Of a DNA stretch of 62,561 nucleotides, positions 43,792 to 53,191 are shown piece by piece. The stretch is from G020350405 sp964513655 (GTDB lineage Bacteria; Planctomycetota; Phycisphaerae; Sedimentisphaerales; Anaerobacaceae): positions 1 to 62,561 of the forward strand of contig CAZENQ010000008.1 in the NCBI GenBank assembly GCA_964513655.1, written 5' to 3'. Position 1 is the stretch's first letter. Each line of letters begins with the position of its first letter. Made by a program: the position numbers and the translations under genes. The notes under the pieces are model-generated. The model made no database searches and was not told where the DNA came from. It saw only the letters and a list, made by a program, of their open reading frames with translations.

Positions 43792-45264
43792 TTAATCTTC
43801 AAAAGGTACGCTCGCTGAGTAATTCGGAGCCTCCTTGGTTATTTGTATATCGTGTGGGTGCGATTCGCTTACCGAGGCGGCGCTTACGCGGACGAATCGA
43901 CTCTTTTTCCTGAGCTCGGCAATATTTCGCGCCCCGCAGTAACCCATACCGGCCCGCAGTCCGCCGACAAGCTGATAGATAAAATCGCCCAGCGCCCCAC
44001 GGTATGGCACTCGCCCTTCTACGCCTTCGGGGACAAGCTTTTCCCGGCCGGTTGAACTCTTCTGGCCGTATCTTTCCGCGGAGCCTTTGACCATCGCCCC
44101 TAACGAGCCCATGCCCCTGTACTCCTTGAACTGCCTTCCCTTGTAGATGACCAGTTGGCCCGGACTTTCCTTCAACCCCGCAAACAGCGAGCCCAGCATC
44201 ACGCTTGAGGCGCCGGCCGCAATCGCCTTGGTTATATCACCTGAGTGCCTTACCCCCCCGTCCGCGATAACAGGAATATTGTGTTTCCCTGCCGCCTTGG
44301 CGCAGTTGGTAATCGCGGATATTTGCGGTACGCCCACGCCGGATATTACTCGCGTGGTGCAGATTGCGCCCGGACCGATACCCACCTTGACGGCATTCGC
44401 GCCCGCGGCTATCAAATCCTCCGCCGCTTCGGCCGTCGCGATATTGCCCGCGATCACGTCAATATCATACTTGCTTTTGATTGTCTTGACTGTATCGATA
44501 ACGTTCTGCGAGTGGCCGTGGGCCGTATCCACCACGACAACGTCGACCTCCGCTGTTATCAAAGCACCGATTCGCTCATAATCGCCGACCCCCACCGCCG
44601 CACCGACACGCAGCCTGCCCCGCTTGTCTCTGGCCGCTATCGGATACTGCTGGACCCGGTCAATGTCCCGCATAGTAATCAAACCTGCCAATTCACCTTC
44701 TTTATTGACCAGCAGCAGTTTTTCAACCTTATGTTTCCGAAGGATTTCCTTCGCCCCTTCCAGTGTTGTCTCGGCCGGCGCGGTAATCAGGTTCTCCTTT
44801 GTCATTACGTCATTTATTTTGACGTCGTAGTCCTTGAGAAACTTCAGGTCCCGCCGCGTCAAAATGCCGACCAGCTTTTTACCGTCGACGATAGGAACCC
44901 CGGCCACATTCTGCTCACGCATCAGCTCCCTTGCTCTTTTGACCGGCTCTGCCGGCGACAGCGTTACCGGGTCCAGCACACGCTCGTTCTCCGAGCGCTT
45001 GACCTCCGCCACTTCCCGCGTCTGTGCCTCGACCGACAGATTCTTGTGGATTATCCCTATCCCCCCCTCCTGCGCCAGCGCTATTGCCAGCGCCGCTTCG
45101 GTAACGGTGTCCATGGCGGCTGAGACAATCGGGATATTTATCGTGATATTGTTGGTCAATTGCGTGCGGGTATCCGCCTGACTCGGCACAAAATCGCTTT
45201 TGCCCGGCACCAGCAGCACATCGTCGAAGGTTATACCTTCAGCGATAATCTTGCCCTTGTCCAT
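43792..45264 (-). CDS. guaB: IMP dehydrogenase
   Basis: Oxidises IMP to XMP, the committed step to guanine nucleotides. Landmarks: FDDVLLVPGKSDF, SAAMDTVTE, the CBS pair at about 92-210, DTAHGHSQ, the catalytic Cys in GIGPGAICTTR near 300, and EGVEGRVPYRG. Length (490 residues) is standard. AGGAGAG lies 4 bases before the ATG at 45264. On the minus strand a TATAAT box stands at 45298-45293. Confidence 0.97.
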   Translation of the reverse strand: MDKGKIIAEGITFDDVLLVPGKSDFVPSQADTRTQLTNNITINIPIVSAAMDTVTEAALAIALAQEGGIGIIHKNLSVEAQTREVAEVKRSENERVLDPVTLSPAEPVKRARELMREQNVAGVPIVDGKKLVGILTRRDLKFLKDYDVKINDVMTKENLITAPAETTLEGAKEILRKHKVEKLLLVNKEGELAGLITMRDIDRVQQYPIAARDKRGRLRVGAAVGVGDYERIGALITAEVDVVVVDTAHGHSQNVIDTVKTIKSKYDIDVIAGNIATAEAAEDLIAAGANAVKVGIGPGAICTTRVISGVGVPQISAITNCAKAAGKHNIPVIADGGVRHSGDITKAIAAGASSVMLGSLFAGLKESPGQLVIYKGRQFKEYRGMGSLGAMVKGSAERYGQKSSTGREKLVPEGVEGRVPYRGALGDFIYQLVGGLRAGMGYCGARNIAELRKKSRFVRVSAASVSESHPHDIQITKEAPNYSASVPFED

Positions 45265-45448
45265 CTTTCTCTCCTGTAAGTACACTGCCTCGATTATATT
45301 AAACCAAGTAGTATAGCGACGCCATAAGCCGCCGTCAAACCTATTTTACCACGCCGCTTGTCATTCTACATCTGTGCGGTTATCCCCATACGCAGCCGGG
45401 ACTCACCGCAAAGCCCCCCAGAAGTCCCCACCCAATATAAAACAAGCG

Positions 45449-45482
45449 GGGCCTATACCGAATCTAATCAGTATAGGCCCCG
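45449..45482 (-). terminator. Intrinsic terminator of the LamG gene at 45534
   Basis: GGGGCCTATAC at 45449-45459 pairs perfectly with GTATAGGCCCC at 45472-45482, loop 12. On the minus strand it is followed by GCTTGTTTTA. The same hairpin, base for base including the loop, is found at 49400-49433 after the next gene, so both gene ends share an origin. Confidence 0.75.
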
Positions 45483-45533
45483 AATAGCTGCAAAATCAGC
45501 GGCTGACGACAGCCTTCAATCAACACGGATTAA

Positions 45534-48482
45534 TCACGGCCACAATAGCTCCTCGAGCCAGTTGTCCGCCATTATCCCGTAGTCCACGAAGTTGATAATA
45601 TCGTCGCCGTCTGCGTCGGTACGCCACGCTTCCAGACTCAGATACTGGCTGCCGGCGCCCTGTAGTCCCATATACAACACCTCTGCGGGCGACAGGGAAT
45701 AGCTGTAGATGCGGACATCATCAATGTTGCCGCCGAAGAACCTGTCCTCATGCTGCATCTGCTCGCCTATGTGAGCTGGCCCGTTGAACAGCTCCGCATA
45801 GTGCTTAGCATAGTTGGTTGCCACCTGCAGTTCTCCGTCGTACATGTATACGCTTGCTTTTGTCGGCTCTACGACAAGGGCAGCCATGACCCATTCCTCA
45901 GGAGGAACTACCAGACCGGTATGAAAATCCCACGTCCAATCAATCGGCTGATCATTCAAATCAGCAGTCCAGAAGTAGCACAGCTCGTAGTTAATCTCCC
46001 AGGGTTCCCAGTCTCTGAAACCATACGTTCCGCCGCTTCCAAGGCCAAGACCGGCGCCCGTACCGGGGGCGTTCGGGTCACAGGGGTCATTCGGGTCATA
46101 GAAGCAAAAGACAAAGCCCGCGTACATCTCCAGTGGCTGATCTAATCGCTTTACCCATGCCGATATCGTCACGGTGTTCGAATCAAGATTAAATGCAGGC
46201 AGATTAACGTAGTCATCAAACGCGTCAAAGGTCAATGAGCCCGTCCCCTCAACACAGCAGGGGTCGTGATGGTTATACGCATCATACCCCGGCGATTTGC
46301 CGGGGTCAACAATCTGCCCGTCGTAGCCATAGGCGGAGCTGTCTACAACATCCGGGCTTTTAGCGACGTCGTCCATTTTCCACCAGCCAGTCAGTAAAGC
46401 GGAATTCGGTTCTGTTGCCGTAACATTGCCTGTAGCGCTCATCAGCCAGTCACGCTCCGCCAACAAGGCCAGGTCATCACTGTCAACCTCGCAGGCCGGG
46501 TCCCAGTCGAAGCTGCCCTCGCCAAAAGCCATCTCGGGCCGGCATCGCGGCGGATACAGCATGATGTTGTCGAAGTAGACGTATCCTGAGCCGCCGGCAC
46601 TCTTGTCGCCGAAGCCAAGCGTAATCCTGGTTACATCGGTAACGTCAACGCTGTTCGCCGAGACAAATTCACTCAGCTCGATATTCCATTCCTGGAAGCC
46701 CTTCCATTGCTTGTTCACCTCATTGGCGTCGGGGTAGAGGACCTTGCCGGTGCGGTTACTGCCGTCGGTCAAAGCCACGTACATTGGTTCAATGGCGTTG
46801 TCGGCTTCGCCCTTAAACGCCAGGCGCAATGCTTCAACGCCGTTGGTTGTCCAATTGGGGTCTATTCCCAAATCAGTGATATCCGCGTAGGCCTCGGCAT
46901 AGTACGGGCTGAGATTGTTCTCGTATAAATATTTCAACGCGTTGCCGTCTTCGGTGAAATTCGCATCCTTCTCAAGGAAGACCTGCGCCTGGGTCCCGTT
47001 GACAAAGTAATCGTTCCATACGCCAGAAAGCCGCGGCTCCGCCTCGTTGGTGCTGACGTAGGTGTTGAAATTGTCCACGGGATAATACTTGGCTATCGTA
47101 AAGCTCCAGACATGTCCTTTGACGAAAGTACCCGCAGTCTCATTGACCTCGTCAATGCGCCAGTAATACTTCCGGCCGAACAGCATGGCCCCGGGGTTGT
47201 AGCTGTTGGTATCGTTATTGTCCATAAACTCCGACGAAGACGTCGTCGCGCTCTCTACTGCAGTATCGTCGGTGCCAAAGTACACATCGTGCGAATTCGA
47301 ATCCGTCCCCGGAGTCCAGCTCAGAATCGTGCCAATAAAGGGCAGGTTCTTTTGGCCGTCAGACGGACTGGGATTCATGGCATAACCCGTAACCGTAAAG
47401 CTCCAGACATCGCCTTCCCACGGCGGATCCGGAATGCCTCCGCCAGGATTGACGAAGCCATCATTGACCTCCTTAATGCGCCAGTAGTAGGTCTTACCCA
47501 AATCAAACTGCCCGCCAGAAGGAGTCGGGTCAAACGTGCATACGTCCTGTATGCCCTGGTTCGCGTCCTCATTCAGAGTATCGACCTTGTCAAAGTCTGT
47601 GTGGAAGTAAACTATGTGCCTGTCAGAATACAGGCCGGGCGTCCACGCTAAGTTCACATCTCTGGCCACGTCTTTGGCCCCGTCTTCAGGAACCGGGTCA
47701 TAAGCGTCCGTCGCCCATACCCATTCCAGCCTGACATACTCTGTAAAGGTGTATGCCCTTACCGCCCCGCCCGGGCTGGGGGAGAACCACCTGAGGCCAA
47801 GCGTTTCACCAATGGAAGGATGGCCTTCCGTAGCTACCCAGTTCAAGGTCAGGTTGGGCTCCCACTCATGCTCCCACTCATTTAAGTCGCCTATCCATAC
47901 AGGAAGAGGATATGACGTGGTGGCTACTACGTTACTCTCGGCAGTTGGGTCGCCGCCGTAATAAAAAGATGGGACACTGTATGCTGTCTCGAGAACACCC
48001 CCATAAATCTCACTCATCGCGTCCCACATAAGTTTGTACTTCCTGCCCGCGGTAATTACCGCGTCCGAGTCGTTCCCATCCAGGTTCTGATAAAGAAAGG
48101 TCGGCGCGCTGGGCTTGGTGGCCTGCAGGTAACAATACACAATGCCGTGCGTCGCCGGCCAGCAGTGACAGCCGTCATGGTTATCGGTGTAGCACTGCTC
48201 AGAGTAGCAGATATTTTCTGGGGTGGCGTTGGGGTCGTAGTCGGTATCGCCCAGGCAATATGGGTCAACACCGCAATAGGCGGTGCCGTCTACTTTCCAG
48301 CCCATGAGGCCCGGGTAATCTCCATCCTCCTCTATTCCGCCATGGCAGTAGATCTGATTGCCGTCGGCTAAAAACTCAAAGCTGAAGTTGTTCACATCAA
48401 TCGGTGTCCCTGCCGCCTGTGCCAAGCTGCTCAAACCAGCTACCAAAACAAAACAAACTAACAATAAAAATTTCTTACACAT
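45534..48482 (-). CDS. Large secreted LamG protein with dockerin-like end
   Basis: 982 residues from ATG 48482 (AAGGAGG 6 bases upstream). Signal peptide to about AQAAG; a VNNFSFEF sandwich module related to those in 33962 and 36544; two fibronectin-like modules (YYWRIKEV, HDVYFGTDDTAVES, YYWRIDEV); a jelly-roll-like module ending YFDNIMLYPPRC; a LamG domain (GSLTFDAFDDYVNLPAF, TISAWVKRLD, IDDVRIYSYSLSPAEV) and a closing DADGDDIINFVDYGIMADNW half-dockerin. Typical of carbohydrate-binding surface proteins. The frame extends to 48614 but that part is the structured leader, not protein. Confidence 0.88.
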   Translation of the reverse strand: MCKKFLLLVCFVLVAGLSSLAQAAGTPIDVNNFSFEFLADGNQIYCHGGIEEDGDYPGLMGWKVDGTAYCGVDPYCLGDTDYDPNATPENICYSEQCYTDNHDGCHCWPATHGIVYCYLQATKPSAPTFLYQNLDGNDSDAVITAGRKYKLMWDAMSEIYGGVLETAYSVPSFYYGGDPTAESNVVATTSYPLPVWIGDLNEWEHEWEPNLTLNWVATEGHPSIGETLGLRWFSPSPGGAVRAYTFTEYVRLEWVWATDAYDPVPEDGAKDVARDVNLAWTPGLYSDRHIVYFHTDFDKVDTLNEDANQGIQDVCTFDPTPSGGQFDLGKTYYWRIKEVNDGFVNPGGGIPDPPWEGDVWSFTVTGYAMNPSPSDGQKNLPFIGTILSWTPGTDSNSHDVYFGTDDTAVESATTSSSEFMDNNDTNSYNPGAMLFGRKYYWRIDEVNETAGTFVKGHVWSFTIAKYYPVDNFNTYVSTNEAEPRLSGVWNDYFVNGTQAQVFLEKDANFTEDGNALKYLYENNLSPYYAEAYADITDLGIDPNWTTNGVEALRLAFKGEADNAIEPMYVALTDGSNRTGKVLYPDANEVNKQWKGFQEWNIELSEFVSANSVDVTDVTRITLGFGDKSAGGSGYVYFDNIMLYPPRCRPEMAFGEGSFDWDPACEVDSDDLALLAERDWLMSATGNVTATEPNSALLTGWWKMDDVAKSPDVVDSSAYGYDGQIVDPGKSPGYDAYNHHDPCCVEGTGSLTFDAFDDYVNLPAFNLDSNTVTISAWVKRLDQPLEMYAGFVFCFYDPNDPCDPNAPGTGAGLGLGSGGTYGFRDWEPWEINYELCYFWTADLNDQPIDWTWDFHTGLVVPPEEWVMAALVVEPTKASVYMYDGELQVATNYAKHYAELFNGPAHIGEQMQHEDRFFGGNIDDVRIYSYSLSPAEVLYMGLQGAGSQYLSLEAWRTDADGDDIINFVDYGIMADNWLEELLWP

Positions 48483-48651
48483 AACAATCCTCCTTAAAAA
48501 ATAAAACTTTAATAAATTGTTCCTTTGGCTCCGAGCCAAAACACCAGTTATTTTATTCTCAACAGGCACGAACCTCCGTGCAACAAGCACGGATAACCTT
48601 CGCATATTTATCATTAATAATTCGCTCCTGTTTCTAACCGCAAAAAAAACA
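48483..48651 (-). promoter_or_regulatory. Structured 5' leader of the LamG gene at 45534
   Basis: In transcript direction: TCCGTGC-TTGTT-GCACGGA hairpin, then TTGGCTC-G-GAGCCAA, then AAGGAGG before the ATG. The related gene at 49485 has the same order with different paired bases. The stem of the first hairpin keeps pairing through several two-sided changes, which argues for an RNA structure rather than a binding site. Confidence 0.6.
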
Positions 48652-48930
48652 AGACCAAGGGACCTCCATTAAACCTCATTTTCGCCTGTCTGCAGGGCCT
48701 GATTATTTCCTCGCTCCTGCATCTCAATCGCATAGTGCTCCTCCGGGGCGGGGGTCTATTCATGCCTCCTCAGCGGCCGAGCTCCCGCTCCGAGCCTCTT
48801 CCAGAAAGTTCGCTCTGCTTGGCTTTAAAAACTATCCGAGTTTGAAAGGCCAAAATCCACAGATTACAATAACCCTATTATTAACAGTTAGTTACGGCTG
48901 TGTCAAGAAAAATTTGCCCAAATTTCCTAT
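48652..48930 (-). repeat. 279-base direct repeat, copy 1 (promoter plus leader)
   Basis: Matches 48941-49220 along its full length with many substitutions. In the minus direction each copy begins with TTGACA (48906-48901 here), a 17-base spacer and a -10-like TAATAA (48883-48878), so the repeat contains a promoter reading toward the LamG gene at 45534. A 24-codon stretch ending in a stop (EEHYAIEMQERG...) is kept in phase in both copies. Confidence 0.7.
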
Positions 48931-48940
48931 NNNNNNNNNN
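48931..48940. other. Assembly gap (10 N)
   Basis: Ten unknown bases, probably a scaffolding gap of unknown true length. It falls between two copies of the same repeat, so additional copies or a gene may be missing here. Confidence 0.98.
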
Positions 48941-49220
48941 AGACCAAGGAACCTCCATCACACCTCATTTTCGCCTGTCTGCAGTGCCTGATTATTCCCT
49001 CGCTCCTGCATCTCAATCGCATAGTGCTCCTCCGGGGCGGGAATTTGATATTGCCTCCTCACCGGTTGAGCTCCCGCTCCACACCTCTGCCGGAAAATTC
49101 GTTGTTCCGGGCTTATAGACTATTCGAATTTAAAAAGCCAAAATCCACAGATTACAACAACTCTATTTGTAACACCTGATTACGGCCATGTCAAGAAAAA
49201 TTTGGCAAAATTTCGCATAT
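48941..49220 (-). repeat. 279-base direct repeat, copy 2
   Basis: Same order as copy 1. The promoter-like pair is TTGACA at 49194-49189 and TACAAA at 49171-49166 with a 17-base spacer. In this copy the conserved EEHYAIEMQERG frame is open further upstream, while copy 1 has a stop there. Confidence 0.7.
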
Positions 49221-49399
49221 TTTTAGCCCGGAATGCTTAGCTCCCGCATTTACAAGCTGTCAGAAGTCCTCCCGGACAATAAGTTTAGCCACTCCCCCGG
49301 CCCAGCGGCCGTTTTTTCTCCATAAGGCCGATTGACACGCACCACAGGAAATGTTCACCCAAAATGCCAAATCCCCGAACCGCCGAACCAAAAACAAGC

Positions 49400-49433
49400 G
49401 GGGCCTATACCGAATCTAATCAGTATAGGCCCC
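49400..49433 (-). terminator. Intrinsic terminator of the LamG gene at 49485
   Basis: GGGGCCTATAC at 49400-49410 pairs with GTATAGGCCCC at 49423-49433; identical to the hairpin at 45449, including its loop and the GCTTGTTTT that follows it on the minus strand. Confidence 0.75.
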
Positions 49434-49484
49434 GAATAGCTGCAAACTCAATCGGCTACAAACTATAGCCTTGTAGCAACCACA

Positions 49485-52400
49485 CTACGGCCGTGGCCAC
49501 GGCATATCCACAAGCCAGTCACGCGCCAGGCAGTCGAAGTCCCTCAGGTTGACATACCTGTGGTACGGTGCCTCGGCCGAGTCGCCGCATATATTGGCCT
49601 GCGAAGGCACCGGCCAGTAATTCAACATATCACCGGCGTCATCCAGGGCCGTTAGACCGCTGCCGTCATCAAACAGGTAGTGAGCGTACAGATAATTGGC
49701 GTCGGGCACCTGCCCGATAGCTTCCTGGTAAGCCAGCCACTGGACCTCGCACGGGTCAAGCGTCTTGTTATAGATGCGGAAATCATCCATCGCGCCGCTA
49801 AACCTTCTGCCCTTATGGTCGCCAATACGCGACGGAATACCAAACGCCTCCGGACCATGGGATACAAGATTCTCATCCCACCTCATGGCCTCGCCGTCCT
49901 TCTTGATGAATATCCTCGCACGGTCAGCTGCTATCGTCAGTGCGCAGAAGGTCCATTCGTGATTGGGCAGATTGAAGTCCGGCTGTGGGTCCCAGCTGTA
50001 GGTAGGTTGGTCGTTTGACCAGTTGTAATTCAACCAGTTGTCTCCGCCGAGACCTAAAACAAAGCCGGATTGCGTCGTACCGGGACCGTCGTCAAGATGC
50101 GAGCAGAAGAACAGGCCGCCATCATCTCTCTGGATACTGCTGCTCTTTGCCCACGTCGTGAATGTCACGGTGTTGCTGTTGAGGTTAAGAGGCGGAATCT
50201 TGACATAATCATCGCCGTTGAAGACTTCCGTCTCGCAGGGGTCATCGAGATTCAGATGCAGGGCTCCGGTCCCGATTTTGCCGGTCACCCAGGCCAAATC
50301 GTAGTTCGGGTCGCCCGGCGGCGGGAAGCCCTTTAATGCACTAGTATAGCCGAGCGTGTTGTAATCCGTCATCAGCCAGTCCTCGACCATTATCTCAAGG
50401 TCATAGCCATCCACGATGCAATTGTCGGTAAAGTCGGCAACTGCGGCATATTTGGGTACGCATCTCTGCGGCCATACCTGGACATCGTCGAACCATACCG
50501 TACCTGAGCCGCCGGCCTTATTTACGCCTACCTTGGCAGCACTGCCAAAGCCGATGTGGACCCTGTCCACATTCGCCAGGCTCACGCCGCACGCGTCGAA
50601 GATTGCAAGGTCAATGTTCCACTCGTGCCACTCGGCCTCCTTCACGTCGTTCGGGTCCTCGTCGTACAACACATAGCCGCTGTTGCTGCTCGTATCTTCC
50701 AGTTCGACCCACATAACATCGAGATTAGTGGCATCGTTGCCTGACTGGCCGTAGAAGTACAGCACCAATGCCCTCGCATCGCTGACCGTCCAGTCCGGCC
50801 CAATCTCCAAATCAACAATGTCCGCGTCGATTACAGAGCCGACATACTGGCCCTTTATGGCGAAGATACCCTCGTAAGCAAACCTTAGCGAGTTACCATC
50901 GCGAACGTAAGCCGGGTCCTTCTCAACGGAGACTCCCGAGCCGCTGCCGTTGACCCAGTAATCGTCCCACACGTTCCACAGCTCGGTTTGACTCACGTAA
51001 GAGTCGAAGTCGTCCACGGTAAGATACGCGGCCGTCGTGAAGTTCCAGACATTGCCTCGATAGGTGCCTCCATCGACTTCGTCAATCCGCCAGTAGTAGG
51101 TCGTCGAAAACTCAAGCGCGTTCGGGTCATAGTTCTTGACATCAAACGTAGTTCCTGCCTGGGGGCCCTGGTATACATTGTTCGGGTCGACCGACGTGGT
51201 CGCATCGTTCACATCGTCACGATTCGTCCCGAAGTATACCTCGTGGCTCGTTGCAAAAATCCCTGACGTCCAGCCAAGAATCACGTCAGTCGAGACGCCA
51301 TCCTCACCTTCAGCGGGGCTCGGATAAGACGCCTTGCCGAGGTTGGCAACCGTAAAGTCCCAGACCTGGCCCTTGACCGTCCCGACATTCACCTCATCGA
51401 TTCGCCAGTAGTGACTCGCCAGCGGTTGAAGGTCGGTATTGACCGTCCAGTTGACATCGCCAAGATTCTGATTGCCTATGTATGTGGGCGTAGATGTTGT
51501 ATCCGCGCCGTCTACCTCTGCAAAACTCGTCCCGAAGTAAACATCATGCGTATTCGCGTCGTCGCCGGCCGACCAGCTCAGAATCGGCCGTTGTAAACTC
51601 GCCGGCGGGCCTTTTACATTCGCCGCACCATCCGGCGGGTTCGGCGCCCATGCCTGGCACGGGTCCGTAAGTGCCGCTGATATCGTCGTCTTCGCTTCAT
51701 TCGCTACGTCATAGTCAACAGACAGCGCTGCTCGCTGGCCGCCGCCCGTAAGCTGACCGTGACTCGTGCCGTACGTCGTAATGGACATCCCGGCCTCGTT
51801 GCCGGCAACATAATTCTCGATCGTGTCTACTTCATTGCGTGCCAGGACCAGTTTACCCTCAGTAATATCGAGGTTGCCGGTGCCCTGGCCGGGACCAATC
51901 ATGTGAAAGTAGCGGGCGTTTATCGTGCCGCCGTGCAGGTTTACCTGACCCGTCAATATGTTGTTGCCCCAGAGGCTCGCCGGACAATAGAGTCCCTGCG
52001 TGATGTTAATCGTACCGCCGGTCATGTCCAGCGTACCGTGGGCTTCCTCCCACGCACCTACTTCCATATGACCGCCGACATTCAGCTCGCCGCCGCTCAT
52101 AACCAGTGTCCCGCTGGGTTCATTTGGACCAAGAACCGGCGTAGGTATCGCTCCTGCGCGCCAGCCTACCGTTCCGATGTAGACGTGACCGCTATAACCC
52201 CACCAGCGGCCGTACCAGGCACCCGGATACCACGGATAGATATCACCGTATATTTCCAACGTCACCGGTTCACCTACATTAACCGTGCCGCCGCTCATAT
52301 ACAGAGTATGGTTCGGGTCCGGGTCCCAGTTCGGGTCATCATAATGAATCACCGAGCCGCCAAAGGCCGGGTCAAGGCTGTAACCGCCGCCGATCGATAT

Positions 52401-52736
52401 CTGCCACGGATTGAACGTCCCTGAGGTAATGCAAGGGTCGTTCAGCGGGGGGGTGGAGTTCAAATCACCCGGATAGGGTAGGTGAGCGTCGCCCTTGCCA
52501 ACGTACGCAGGCGTGTTCCCTTCCGGAACTTCATTCGGCTCCACCTTGACGTATGTCGTGACTCCGGCGGCATCGTAGTGGTCCGCCGTCCACCAGTTGT
52601 TCGGGTCACTCCAGTCATGCCCGGTCCCTCGGTCGCTCCACCACGACTTTCTGCCTTCATAATCACCCTGGGCAGAAGCGATGCCGGCAAGACCGAGCGC
52701 CAGAATAAGAAAGGTTAAAAAATATTTTTTAGACAT
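49485..52736 (-). CDS. Large secreted LamG protein with autotransporter-type repeats and dockerin-like end
   Basis: 1083 residues from ATG 52736 (AAGGAGGAG upstream). Signal peptide to about GIASAQ; a beta-solenoid region of passenger-type repeats (TLVMSGGELNVGGHMEVG, TLDMTGGTINITQG) at about 130-350; two fibronectin-like modules (HDVYFGTSFAEVD / HEVYFGTNRDDVN, YYWRIDEV); a jelly-roll-like module ending WFDDVQVWPQRC; a LamG domain (GDDYVKIPPLNLNSNT, MDDFRIYNKTLDPCEV) and a closing NLRDFDCLARDWL half-dockerin. Two tandem promoters with operator repeats lie upstream, so it probably shares a regulator with the pseudopilins. Confidence 0.88.
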   Translation of the reverse strand: MSKKYFLTFLILALGLAGIASAQGDYEGRKSWWSDRGTGHDWSDPNNWWTADHYDAAGVTTYVKVEPNEVPEGNTPAYVGKGDAHLPYPGDLNSTPPLNDPCITSGTFNPWQISIGGGYSLDPAFGGSVIHYDDPNWDPDPNHTLYMSGGTVNVGEPVTLEIYGDIYPWYPGAWYGRWWGYSGHVYIGTVGWRAGAIPTPVLGPNEPSGTLVMSGGELNVGGHMEVGAWEEAHGTLDMTGGTINITQGLYCPASLWGNNILTGQVNLHGGTINARYFHMIGPGQGTGNLDITEGKLVLARNEVDTIENYVAGNEAGMSITTYGTSHGQLTGGGQRAALSVDYDVANEAKTTISAALTDPCQAWAPNPPDGAANVKGPPASLQRPILSWSAGDDANTHDVYFGTSFAEVDGADTTSTPTYIGNQNLGDVNWTVNTDLQPLASHYWRIDEVNVGTVKGQVWDFTVANLGKASYPSPAEGEDGVSTDVILGWTSGIFATSHEVYFGTNRDDVNDATTSVDPNNVYQGPQAGTTFDVKNYDPNALEFSTTYYWRIDEVDGGTYRGNVWNFTTAAYLTVDDFDSYVSQTELWNVWDDYWVNGSGSGVSVEKDPAYVRDGNSLRFAYEGIFAIKGQYVGSVIDADIVDLEIGPDWTVSDARALVLYFYGQSGNDATNLDVMWVELEDTSSNSGYVLYDEDPNDVKEAEWHEWNIDLAIFDACGVSLANVDRVHIGFGSAAKVGVNKAGGSGTVWFDDVQVWPQRCVPKYAAVADFTDNCIVDGYDLEIMVEDWLMTDYNTLGYTSALKGFPPPGDPNYDLAWVTGKIGTGALHLNLDDPCETEVFNGDDYVKIPPLNLNSNTVTFTTWAKSSSIQRDDGGLFFCSHLDDGPGTTQSGFVLGLGGDNWLNYNWSNDQPTYSWDPQPDFNLPNHEWTFCALTIAADRARIFIKKDGEAMRWDENLVSHGPEAFGIPSRIGDHKGRRFSGAMDDFRIYNKTLDPCEVQWLAYQEAIGQVPDANYLYAHYLFDDGSGLTALDDAGDMLNYWPVPSQANICGDSAEAPYHRYVNLRDFDCLARDWLVDMPWPRP

Positions 52737-52890
52737 GGTACTCCTCCTTAAAAAAGGAAACATTAAAATATTTCTTGGCTCCACTGCCAAAACAATATAA
52801 TTTCAACAGGTACGAACTTTCACACAACGAGTGCGAATAACCTTTGCATACCTTACTAAATCAATTCGCACCTGCCCAATAAACTCAAAA
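52737..52890 (-). promoter_or_regulatory. Structured 5' leader of the LamG gene at 49485
   Basis: Counterpart of the leader at 48483. The first hairpin is TTCGCAC-TCGTT-GTGTGAA, the second TTGGC-AGTGGA-GCCAA, then TTTTTTAAGGAGG. Compared with the other leader, three stem pairs change on both sides and still pair, and one becomes G-U. Confidence 0.6.
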
Positions 52891-52957
52891 TAGCGGCATT
52901 TAACCCTGCCTCACAGAAACAAAAAACCTTCATAGCATAGTACTTCTATAAAAAAAC

Positions 52958-53021
52958 ATTATAACATTCCTGCCATTCTAATGCAAGCCTATTTTGCGCA
53001 TAATTTCCGTCATTTTGCGCA
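52958..53021 (-). promoter_or_regulatory. Proximal promoter with operator, LamG gene at 49485
   Basis: In minus direction: TGCGCAAAAT (53021-53012), 11 bases, TGCGCAAAAT (53000-52991), AGGC, -35 TTGCAT (52986-52981), 17 bases, -10 TATAAT (52963-52958). The two decamers are exactly 21 bases apart, on the same face of the helix, as AraC-type activators need. Confidence 0.75.
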
Positions 53022-53070
53022 CAGTAAGAACAATCATCTTACGTAAGGCCCAACATTTTACAACTGCGAT

Positions 53071-53135
53071 ATTATAGCACCTTTACCTAATTTAACGCAA
53101 GCCTATTTTGCGCAAAAATCTTACCATTTTGCGCA
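53071..53135 (-). promoter_or_regulatory. Distal promoter with operator, LamG gene at 49485
   Basis: Second copy of the same arrangement: TGCGCAAAAT at 53135-53126 and 53114-53105 (21-base period), AGGC, -35 TTGCGT (53100-53095), 18 bases, -10 TATAAT (53076-53071). The flanking bases (TATTTTGCGCA, GCAAGCC) match the proximal copy, so this is a local duplication. Confidence 0.75.
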
Positions 53136-53191
53136 CGAATCGCACCAAACTACCAATTAGGCAGCAATAAGCCTTAATTACCCCTTAAAAA

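Noticed and set aside
48483..48614. N-terminal extension of the LamG protein at 45534 (and likewise 52737-52790)
   Set aside because: The extension covers the conserved hairpin leader, and AAGGAGG marks the inner ATG followed by a signal peptide.
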